The translations under genes and the position numbers were made by a program. Positions 10,966-20,304 of a stretch of DNA of 64,000 nucleotides are shown here, one piece after another. Position 1 is the stretch's first letter. Each line of letters starts with the position of its first letter. This DNA is from Arctopsyche grandis (lineage: Eukaryota > Arthropoda > Insecta > Trichoptera > Hydropsychidae): the NCBI RefSeq assembly GCF_051622035.1, contig NC_135367.1:8902501-8966500 (forward strand), given 5' to 3'. The notes beneath the pieces were generated by a model. It was not told where the DNA came from. It ran no database searches and was given only the letters and a program-made list of their open reading frames with translations.

Positions 10966-13900
10966 TTATTTTAAATTTAAAAAATTTGACTGTTTTTTTC
11001 TAGAATAATAAACATCAAGTGCATAAATATCAAAATTGGGATCTTTCGTCACGATATATTTCCAATAAATAATTTCACCAATCAAAGTAAAAATGCTCAA
11101 TCCATATCCTATACCCAAAGCTACAAAACCACCATATAGTTTTTGTAAATTCATTACAGCTTTAATATTTTCTTCGTTGGACTGACTTGTTGCAAGTATC
11201 GGAGTCATCACATCATTCAACCACTTTTCAACAAGTCCCGCTTCGATGATTTTTCTCAATAACAAGTCTATCTGAGGCTTGAGCGGGGAGTTTTTTTGGA
11301 GACCAATGGATATTGGCATATGTATAGCACATTCTTTCATTATATGTAAGTTTCTATCACCCACAGAAAACATATCACTAGTATCATTATTCGTGGAATT
11401 TTTACCGTCATCACTAATACTTTTACTCGAGTATTTATTTTTCTGTTTTGCACTTATGAAATTTAGGAAATGAACATTTTCATAATAGGCTAGTTTCCCT
11501 TTGGCGACTTGTTCAACACCAATATTAGCATCATTTATCTTTTGATATTTTTGTCCAATCTTTTGACCGACTTCGTCCAATGAAGCCAAGAAAAACTCCT
11601 TTGTCTGTTCACCCCATCCTCCACATATGATAGGATTATTTGCTAATTCTTGCATGGTATCTATCGTTACCCTAATCAGACAATTTATGTAAATGGTTAT
11701 AGTAAGTATTGATTGTTTCAAATTGTATTTGTATATATGTATATAAGTGTTATAATTACCTAGGTGCAGGGTTTGCTAAAATAGCGGTCATACTAGCTCT
11801 ATACGAAACGACTACTAAAACGCAATATAGCCAATACCATCCAGTTAAAAGACGAATTGACCAGGCTGGAGGCAATTTTGGCAACGATACAACAAGAAGC
11901 ATACCAAATGTGTATAGAATACTATTAGGAAGTTCTTCAAATAAGTACAGTCCGACAGTTTTTCTATTGTCTTATAAAATTAATAATATAATATATGTAT
12001 AAAAAATCGGTATAAAAAAAAGTTATTTTAAAAACATACCTCTTCTATAATTTGTATATAAAATTATTATTTTGAATAAAAACAATAATTTTATTTTACT
12101 ACCGCCATCTACATATGTTTAACCCTTTGGCTGCTACGAGGTTTTTCAATGTCCAAGCGAAAAATGCTAACATTTGTAATTATTTTGAAAAAAAAAAATA
12201 TAATATTTTTTTTTACATACTTACTTCGCCGAACACTCGTAATTTTTATAATACTTTATATACGTTTTTAAGAAGCAGTCGTGGACTCGTGCTCTCTCTT
12301 TCTGTCTTGCTTTTACATGCGTGCGTGCGAAAGAGATACCTACATATATACACTAAATAAGTTTTGACGATTTTTTTCCGACGCTTTATTCTTTTCAATA
12401 ATCTATTTTTAGACATCGATGTATCCTTACAACATGCGATATATTCGAAACAGGTAGCGGTCTTTCTCTCTTTCTTTCTTGGTTTTAATTGTGTACGTGT
12501 GAGCGAGACACACAAGGATGCGAAGTTTCTAATAATCAAATAATTTTTCAACATGTATCATAAACATTTTGTATGCATTTCAGTTGCATTTGATTGATTG
12601 CATGAATTCGTGACGTCTCGTGACCTATATAATTGAAAGCGGATTTCTATTGTTTTTTGCCATTTATTTTAACTCTGCAAAATGATATCGGACAGTGAAA
12701 GTGATGAAAGCGAAATAATAGCTCCTCGCCGAGGAACTCGACAAATCAGCAGCTCTACTGATTCTGAAAATGAATTTATCGACAATAATCAATTCCCAAG
12801 TAATAACTCCTTATATGACATTGACAACGAACCCGAAATTTACTTTGATGATGAACCCGAAATTGAACAGCTTTTATTTAAAAAATTGATAAATATTTAT
12901 AAAGCTTGGTTGAAAAATAAATATAAATACGTATATAAAAAAAATGTTTCGTGCCACTGATGCGCTGGTGGCTCAAAGAAAGTATTGAAATACGACAATT
13001 AATGACGTCAACAACGATCGTCGTAGCAATCTTCGCCGATTTCAAAACAACGATTTATCGTTGTTGTAGCAGTCAAAGGGTTAAAACTAATAAACAAACG
13101 ATGGATAAACGTCAACGACTATCTCGCCGGGCAGATTTCAAACGCGTCTTACACGATATTTTTGCACCATCGTAATGGCGGAGGATCCATTTACTTATAT
13201 TGATGACCAAAATGAGCAATATGGCAAAGTATGAAAACGATCGGATAAGAGGCAAACTTTTTCCTGAATTGTAATCGTAAGTGAAACGTAGAGGAGGTAT
13301 GTAATAATAAAAATATGTCTTATATTATAATATTATTAATTTACTATCATGTAAATAATTAATGATTTGTTTTACCATTTTGGTTGTGTTTCAGGTTAGT
13401 GATATTGTTGACGTTGATAGTTTTATGAAATTTAGCAAGACCATAAAATATAAAACCACTTAGAAATAGCAAAATCAATACGGCAATCCACATATATAAC
13501 CTGTAACATATTGAATTTCAAGAATAACTATGTAGGTATTAGATATTATATTTAACAATTTCATATGAAAAGTTCTCACTTGAATGGTAAAATCAAAGTT
13601 TTCCATGAATTGTCAGTTAAAGATTCCGGTGTTAGAAATGTTAAGCATTGAGAAATGTAAGGTATCGAGAGATCAATGAGTTGAAGATGATAAGGAGTGT
13701 AATGTAAATTTCCTAATGCAATATCTGCTTTTCCATGAACCATTTCACCCAAAAGTCCAGAGAAAGTTCCATTCAAATATTTGTATCCCCATTTCTCTCG
13801 CTTTGCATTAGGTGGTTCATATATCACAGGTATAAAATTCATTGCTTTGGAAATAGTTTGCATCACCTTTTGCATTTTAAAGATAATAAAAATTATTTTA

Positions 13901-14960
13901 CTAATTACATATTTACATATTTGGAAAATATATTACCTTAGCTTCAATGCCACCAAATACATCCACGTTTTCTACTTTCCTCTTTTCCACAGCTGGAGTA
14001 TGTTCTATTGCTGTAATTTGTAAAGCATAACCTTTCAAATTGAAGGTTCTATCTGTAAACAGTGACTTTACTTTCAAATGTGTATTTATTTTCCACGTTT
14101 CTATTCTTTTTGTGATAAGTACTCCATTGAATGGTGCCGGAAACGGTATAGTGCTCAGTTCAAACCACGAATTCATGTGTTTTATATAATGTTTAATAAA
14201 AATCACATTTATTATTCTTTTCCAAATATAGTGCATGTTTGAATTGAACAATCTGAAATCATGTAATAGAACATATTTTGCTCTGGTATCTAAAACTCTG
14301 TACCTGAAAAAAATTAATGTTACCATAATGTTTTAAATTGAAGTCAAATACATACATAAATTATTTTCAAAATATGTATACTTATCGCCAAATTTTAGCA
14401 ACCGCGAAGCTTGTATTCCATTTGATATAAATATAAAATATAGTTCACAGCCTTCCTTTCTAACGAGTATGATAGACTGTAATGTATTAAAATTTGGTGA
14501 AAGAAGATCTTCAGATTCCGTAACAACAATCTGAAAATGAAATTTACAAATGTGGAAGATTTTAACTGACGGATAAAACATAAATGGATCCATATGAATA
14601 AAAAAAAATTGTTACTAACCATTACATACGTGATATTTCTTAGATTTCTAAACCATTGGCTTTGAAAAATATTAAGATAAATACTATCACAAATAATACA
14701 TATACACTTTACGTCATTTGTCAATAGCAACTTATCTATTAGTGTAACTGTAAACTGTTCTAAATCTTCATTTGGAAAAGCATTCGAATGGATTGCTCGA
14801 ATACCATATCTATAAATCAAATGGATTTGGATGAAAATTGTATGTACAAATTATGAATTTAAAGAAAAACTTACGTGTTCAGATTTTCTTGATCGCCCAA
14901 AACGACATAAATTTCATTTACTGTAAGTAGATAAAATATTAAATTTATATATTTGTTCAT
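10966..14960 (-). CDS. Ir21a: Ionotropic receptor, Ir21a type
   Basis: Eight exons join in frame: 14960-14875, 14809-14620, 14530-14382, 14303-13937, 13866-13580, 13500-13376, 11970-11760 and 11671-10966, giving 706 residues. A hydrophobic signal peptide begins MNKYINLIFYLLTVNE. A divergent N-terminal part is followed by S1 (to about residue 345; FSGLLGEMVHGKADIALG), TM1 (about 362-382), the pore region (LVVSLPKLPPAWS), TM2 ending SYRASMTAILANPAPR, S2, TM3 (about 652-675) and a short cytoplasmic tail. This is the ionotropic-receptor branch of ionotropic glutamate receptors: sensory cation channels in the dendrite membrane. HYTPYHLQLIDLSIPY and KTLILPF fit Ir21a, the cooling receptor subunit that works with Ir25a and Ir93a, but that subtype rests on memory. 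The glutamate-binding Arg position is His324. The exon 5 acceptor (GCAAAAG) is weak. The sixth intron carries a piggyBac-type element. Confidence 0.82.
12123..13080 (+). mobile_element. Deleted piggyBac-type transposon in an Ir intron
   Basis: TTAA flanks both ends (12119-12122 and 13081-13084). The left end reads CCCTTTGGCTGCTACGA and the right end, on the other strand, CCCTTTGACTGCTACAACAA, which suits piggyBac elements and their TTAA targets. The 958-bp body is too short for a full transposase but keeps an N-terminal coding piece (12682-12960). It lies wholly in the intron between exons 6 and 7 of the ionotropic receptor gene, in the opposite coding direction. Confidence 0.8.
12682..12960 (+). 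pseudogene. piggyBac-like transposase N-terminal remnant
   Basis: The 92-residue frame begins MISDSESDESEIIAPRRGTR and is rich in Asp, Glu and Ser, like the acidic N-terminus of piggyBac-family transposases. After about residue 65 it turns into low-complexity lysine/tyrosine sequence and stops; the DDD catalytic domain is missing. The call depends mostly on the surrounding terminal repeats, because acidic N-termini are weakly conserved. Confidence 0.5.
13165..13320 (+). repeat. Unknown repeat with coding-like core, copy 1
   Basis: ATTGATGACCAAAATGAGCA and TATGGCAAAGTATGAAAACG occur here and near 52731; the second half (GTATGAAAACGATCGGATAA, then GAGGTATGTAA or GAGGTTTGTAA) is also at 15274-15355. 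In one frame it reads YIDDQNEQYGKV, but that frame stops right after. The 13.2 and 15.3 kb copies share a further GTAATCGTAAGTGAAACGTA. It may derive from a transposon gene or a host exon copied about. Confidence 0.5.
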
Positions 14961-15264
14961 ATTTAAGATGGTTTAAATATTATGCTAACTAAACCACTCG
15001 AGAAAAGCAAAACATAGAATGATACAAAAAAGCGAGCTTGCATGTTTCGTGATTGAATAATAAATACATTCAATTTGAATTCAATTATCTACTACTGCTC
15101 GTGCAATCATTTGTGAATTTAAATGCATGCTTTGTTTGAGCGTTATTTCTCCAGGCAATTTATGATAGTGTGTTGGAAATTAATTATCCCCTACAAATTA
15201 TAAAAATAAATAAAATTGTATATTAGAAATTCATAACTTATATGTAAGGCGTATAAAGAAGTAA

Positions 15265-15870
15265 TATAAGGCAAAGTATGAAAACGATCGGATAAGAGGC
15301 AAATTGTCCTCTGAATTGTAATCGTAAGTGAAACGTAAAGGAGGTTTGTAAAAAAGGACTGTGGCGCATATCTCGTGTATGAAATGTTTGGCGATATTTC
15401 TTGTACAAAAATGTGCTATTGGAGTGAAGAAGGTATACATAAAGGCTATGGATTACTTGGTAAAATTTTATAATTTTGAAAACAACCCATTCAAATATTT
15501 TCCAGTAATTAATATTAAGAACGAAAATTTTAAATACCATCGTTTCTTATCAGAGTTTGCCAATTTATCTGATTTAATTGTTGAAACGGTTCCTCTATCA
15601 AATTGGCAAAAAAACCATCCTACCCGCTATGTCACCAATATCTGAATTTGATTTATGTACAATATGTTAAAATGTATGTAAAAGCCTATATCCATAGATG
15701 TCTCAATGGACTAATTAATTAATGAATTAATTGTTTTTAAACTTCGTGTTCTTCAGCCTCTCGAAATACAGCGATTTATGTAATAAAAATGCTGCAATGT
15801 TTGTAATTAATTGTCTAGGAAAGTGCATTGGCTATCTGTTAGGCTTTCTTGGTATATATCTATGTAAGAA
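15265..15870 (+). repeat. Unknown repeat copy 2, then SINE body and tail
   Basis: About 15270-15355 repeats the sequence at 13.2 kb. From 15545 on, the SINE family body (CAGAGTTTGCCAATTTATC, GAAACGGTTCCTCTATCAAA) is followed by ATAGATGTCTC and the tail GCTTTCTTGGTATATATC ending near 15870. The SINE head is missing. The region is upstream of the ionotropic receptor start at 14960 and no exon was found in it. Confidence 0.55.
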
Positions 15871-16167
15871 TAAAAATAAAATATAATATAAAGAAATACA
15901 TATATGTCACGATGTTTTGATTAAACAGTTTGGCGATATTTCAAATTGTTTTGAATATTATTATTTTTTTTTTGTACAGTGCTGGTTTTTTGAGTACTTT
16001 TAGTTAGTCGTAAGATAAAACCAGTACACTTTTATATGTAATAGATGAATACACAAAGACTTCAGCTAAAATGATGTTTCCTACAAAATTTTTAGCAAAT
16101 TAATCAAATATTGTCTTTGTTTACCAGGAACATATGCATCTGCCGAAAAACAGTGATAAATCGCAAT

Positions 16168-17292
16168 TAGAGGTTGTGATCGAGAAATCTCGTCTCGAGA
16201 TTTCTCGAGAAATTTTGATACTCGTTTTTCGAGAATATTTTATTGTAAAATTTCGAGATTCTCATTTCTCGAGAATATTTTATTATGAAAATTCGAGATT
16301 CTTGTATCTCGAGAAATCGTTTATTAGAATCTCGAAAATATCGAGAATATTCTTAATTTATCACTACATGTTTTTGCTCAATAAACTGACTGATTTGTAT
16401 ACTTGTTAACTCGTAAATAATTTTGTGAAGTATTGTAATATGTATAGATGGTCAGTATTTTTATTATTTGTCCGGCAAGTTATTATTCGGTCATCATATA
16501 AGTACATATACACATGTTACAACGAAATCGTACCATTTTTAAGTAACATTTATGTATGTGCATGTATGTAGGTACTAGTCGCTAGTGCGAAAGTATTCGG
16601 TTATGATATCACTAAAACGCTAGTGAAAATATATTTTCACTGACAATATGACCCCACTTAACACACATAAAACAAAGATTTTTGATTTATTATTTATTTA
16701 TTCGAGTATTTGTTCCTTAGTTATATTAATCAATTTATAGTCAGTATTTTAATATGCATAGATGGTCAGTATTTTTATTATTTGTCCGGTCACAAAAACA
16801 CGGGCAAAGCCGGGTAGCAACACTGGGAATTTTATAAAATTATTTTTTATATATTGTTATTTTTACTATTTTGAATTACTTTTGTATATTTTTATTTTCT
16901 TTTCCTGCCTTTTTTTATAATATTTTTTTTTATATAATTTTATTTTTTTTCTATTCAATGTTCTATTGTATCTCTATACCTTTCTTTCGTCATCTCTTTA
17001 ATAAAGTTGTAAGCCCCTGATATAATATACATATGTAGTGTTTGTGTCCTTTTGATTTTTGTATGTTGTCAAGTTTATATGCTAAAAAAATCAATTCACT
17101 ATATTAAAAAAAAAATTATACTTTCTCGAGAATTCTCGAGAATCTCGAGTAACAAAAAAAGAAAATTTCGAATTCTCGAGATTCAAATATTTCGACAAAA
17201 TAAGATTCTCCAATCTCGAGATTCAAATATTCCGAGAAAAGGAAATTCTCGAATCTCGAGAATCAAAAAAAGTCGAGAAATCACAACCTCTT
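16168..17292. mobile_element. hAT-type element with TCTCGAGA clusters
   Basis: The ends are TAGAGGTTGTGAT on the left and, on the other strand, AAGAGGTTGTGAT on the right; TAGNG is a common hAT start. The flanks are a perfect 8-bp duplication, ATCGCAAT at 16160-16167 and 17293-17300. Just inside each end lie dense repeats of TTCTCGAGA and ATCTCGAGA (16180-16345 and 17125-17280). The middle holds two copies of ATAGATGGTCAGTATTTTTA (about 16446 and 16757) and CGGGCAAAGCCGGG near 16801, which look like older insertions. No transposase frame is present. Confidence 0.8.
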
Positions 17293-17379
17293 ATCGCAAT
17301 ATTGAATGTTAAAACTTTAAAATGTTTGCTAATCGAGAAGAATAATTTTAACCAGTTATATATTAGAATTTTATAATAG

Positions 17380-17764
17380 TGTTGCGTAGGGGTGGGTGGA
17401 GGATCCAAGTAAAAGGCCAACAGTCGTTTCACAGCATTTATTGATGATTCAGGAGATACACGTATTGCCAGTGTTCAGTCCAGAATGCCCTGATATCGCC
17501 TACGTACCGCCTTATAAAGGGTAGATCTCTCAGGACGCCTAATCTGTTTACCTGTTGTATAGTCACGTATTCGGATATGTATTTCCCCGATATTGGGTCT
17601 CCCCGTACCGATTCTGAGAAATAACTAATATCGGTCATTGTTTAGCCTAAATGCACTTAGAGTCCAGATATAATCTTTGGAAGTAAGTGCATGCATTTAG
17701 TTAATCCGATAACAGATATCCGTTGGTCTAAGTACAATTCGCTCAATCCACGGCGTACGTAACA
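17380..17764 (-). mobile_element. Solo LTR, family 1 copy B
   Basis: It runs from TGTTGCGTAGGGGTGGG to CGTACGTAACA, with ATAG on both sides (17376-17379 and 17765-17768). It is collinear with copy A at 9857 and in the same orientation, sharing GGATCCAAGTAAAAGGCC and the CCTTATAAAGG box. No internal retrotransposon sequence is attached. Confidence 0.85.
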
Positions 17765-18104
17765 ATAGCATTAAAGAAAATTAATTTAGTATGTTAGTTT
17801 TTAATAATGGAAATATGAAGAAAACTTTTTTTTTTGATAATACATACATTGTATTACCTGGTTTTCAATTTGAAAAAAAATGTTACCTTATTTTAGATAC
17901 AATATTTTATTAAGTTACAATACTAATTAACTTACCGAGTTACAATATTTTATTAAGCTAATTATTAATTCAATTTAATATACGAATGGCGTATTATCTC
18001 TTCAAATAAATATTTAAAATTGATACGACGTGAAATTGTCACCATTTGTATTGGACGGAAAAGGCGTGGTTACGACTGAATCCGTCCGTTGGTAGGAGCG
18101 AACG

Positions 18105-18158
18105 TTTGAAAGGTAACGGAAAGATCGCGTTCAGTCATAAGTCAGCTCATCAGCTGTG
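18105..18158 (+). promoter_or_regulatory. Possible core promoter of the Aurora kinase gene
   Basis: Just upstream of the ATG, GTTCAGTCATAAG at 18130-18142 resembles an insect initiator (TCAGT), and a TTTGAA box at about 18105-18110 resembles the CHR element of cell-cycle promoters. No TATA box is obvious. Both motifs are short and could occur by chance. Confidence 0.25.
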
Positions 18159-19238
18159 ATGGAGACGCGTGTCAATGCCCACAATGACAAGGAGAATAGG
18201 AGAGCACCTGCTGGGGGGGGAGGGGAGGCGAAAGTCAACGCCGCAGCCCACTCCTCGCACTCGTCGGCATCCTCAGCAGTCAGTCGGTACCAGCAGCAAA
18301 AGACTCAGCACCAGTCCAGACTCCTGAGGCCCATTCAACCGCAACCGCAACCGCAACCCCCGGCCCTGCCTCAGAAGCAGGAAAGCCCGCGAAAAGCAAA
18401 CCCACCCGTCAAAAGCGAGGAGGCGACTCCGGCCGCTCCCAAGAAGATGTGGTGTTTGGAAGACTTCGACCTGGGCAAACCCCTCGGCAAAGGCAAGTTC
18501 GGCAACGTCTACCTGGCCAGGGAGAAGTGCTCAAAGTTCGTAGTCGCCCTCAAAGTGCTTTTCAAAAACCAAATCCTCTCGGCGGGCATCGAGCACCAGG
18601 TGAGACGAGAGGTCGAGATCCAAACCCACCTCAGGCACCAGAACATCCTCAGGATGTACGGCTACTTCCACGACGACAAGCGCGTCTACTTGATCCTCGA
18701 ATACGCGAAGAACGGAGCCCTCTACAAACACCTGCAAAGCCAACCGAACAAACGCTTCGACGAGAAGACGGCGGCCCGCTACGTCCGGGATCTGACCGAC
18801 GCTTTGATCTACTGCCACGGCAAGAGCGTCATACACAGAGACATCAAACCGGAGAACCTGCTACTCGGAGCCAACGGCGAGCTCAAAATCGCAGACTTTG
18901 GTTGGTCGGTCCATGCCCCGTCGTCGCGGAGATTCACCCTCTGCGGAACGCTCGACTATCTCTCCCCAGAGATGGTCGGAGGGGAGGCTCACTCCAGCAC
19001 GGTCGATCTGTGGAGTCTGGGCGTGCTGTGCTACGAACTGCTGGTCGGGCAGCCCCCGTTCGAGGCCCGCGAGTACGGAGAGACGTACAGGAAGATCTTG
19101 AACGCCGACATCCGCTTCCCCGCTCACATGAGCGATACCGCAAAAGATTTGATATTGAAACTTGTGGTCGTCGACCCCACCAGGAGGTTGCCGTTGACTG
19201 AAATTATGAAGCATCCGTGGATTGTTGAAAATTGTTAG
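18159..19238 (+). CDS. aurA: Aurora-A-type mitotic serine/threonine kinase
   Basis: A single open frame encodes 359 residues; I start at the ATG at 18159 because the codon before it is GTG. The Ser/Gln/Pro-rich N-terminus carries a KEN degradation box at 11-13, as in Aurora A. The kinase domain (about 103-355) has the glycine loop GKGKFGNV (110-117), Lys132, Glu151, HRDIKPEN (226-233), DFG (246-248) and activation-loop Thr260 in [20 protein letters not shown] and CGTLDYL are Aurora signatures, and overall spacing fits Aurora A more than B. Aurora A acts at centrosomes and spindle poles in mitosis, activated by TPX2. The PPE of the loop is SPE here. It has no introns and is much more GC-rich than its surroundings, so it may be a retrocopy. 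An AATAAA is at 19675-19680. Confidence 0.93.
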   Translation: METRVNAHNDKENRRAPAGGGGEAKVNAAAHSSHSSASSAVSRYQQQKTQHQSRLLRPIQPQPQPQPPALPQKQESPRKANPPVKSEEATPAAPKKMWCLEDFDLGKPLGKGKFGNVYLAREKCSKFVVALKVLFKNQILSAGIEHQVRREVEIQTHLRHQNILRMYGYFHDDKRVYLILEYAKNGALYKHLQSQPNKRFDEKTAARYVRDLTDALIYCHGKSVIHRDIKPENLLLGANGELKIADFGWSVHAPSSRRFTLCGTLDYLSPEMVGGEAHSSTVDLWSLGVLCYELLVGQPPFEAREYGETYRKILNADIRFPAHMSDTAKDLILKLVVVDPTRRLPLTEIMKHPWIVENC

Positions 19239-20304
19239 TCATATTTTCGCACGATGTTTTGAGTCTGAAATCTGATGTATCTCGATTATTTTTTTGTATC
19301 TGGACAGATGGCTTCAATCCTCGTTTGAGTCTTTTTTGCACAATCTTATAAAATTTAATTGCAATATCGAAATTTGTCATTAAATTTTATGGGTTTGCTT
19401 TCGTTTTGTATGGGAAAGATTCATCGAGTTCGGAATGTATACTAACGATACTCACAAGGATTAGTTCCATTATGCAAGATTGACTATTTGATGTGTAAAC
19501 CTTAGTAAAATTTTAATTTAATCATGTAAATTGTTTATATTTTTACGAATTATTTTATATCATCTCTGCAATGTGATGACTTGTTTAAAATATAATGTTT
19601 TTATGACTTTAATATGTATTCAATGCAGTAGTAGAACTGATTTTAAGCAACAGTCATCCTTGAAATATGTAAATAATAAAATATATGTATAATCTTATTA
19701 TTAAATTTTAAAAAAATGACCTCTATTGATTCATTATGTATTATCTAAATTATGAATTAGTTCATTTTAATTTGTTTGTTTTTTTATAGCGAAAGCTTTT
19801 AATGTGTTATTTATATGGATAAGATAATGTTCAATATACGAACAATACCGTGTTAATAATTAATTCTTAACCAGACGTTGCTCTCGCTACGTCGAAAGGG
19901 GTTCTGTAGCAATAATGCAAATTGTTTTCATCAATGGGTAGTCATTCGTACGTTCGGTTCAATGACTTTTAAAATGAACATATCAGACAGTATTGTCCTT
20001 TAAATAAACATAACTTCGTTGAAGAAGTATTTGCCCTTCGAGTGAACTCTTTGCAAGTATAAGTATAGAAATATGGATGGAAACTTTCAATGTTTATTTT
20101 GGTGTACTTATTATTTTATGAAATTGAATAAAAACAACATTTATATCATACTTGTATGATCATTTACTACGGATAAAAAATATTTCATGTCAACATGATA
20201 AAAATTTCAATATACATTATATGTATAACGTTATAAAAATATAAAATTGAATATAACATAACAAGAGGCCTCAACCCTGATTATAAAATAAGTATTAAAT
20301 ATTA
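19239..20304. other. 3' flanks of two convergent genes
   Basis: The aurA 3' UTR probably runs to just past the AATAAA at 19675-19680. From the other side, the acyl-CoA oxidase transcript could end after the AATAAA read on the minus strand at 20098-20093. Nothing else is recognisable in this AT-rich space. Confidence 0.45.

Noticed and set aside
16134-17312. Open frames rich in Arg, Ser and Ile in the hAT-type element
   Set aside because: They are produced by the TCTCGAGA repeats.
18449-19214. Long open frames overlapping aurA on both strands
   Set aside because: They arise from the GC-rich kinase coding sequence and have arginine-rich, domain-free products.
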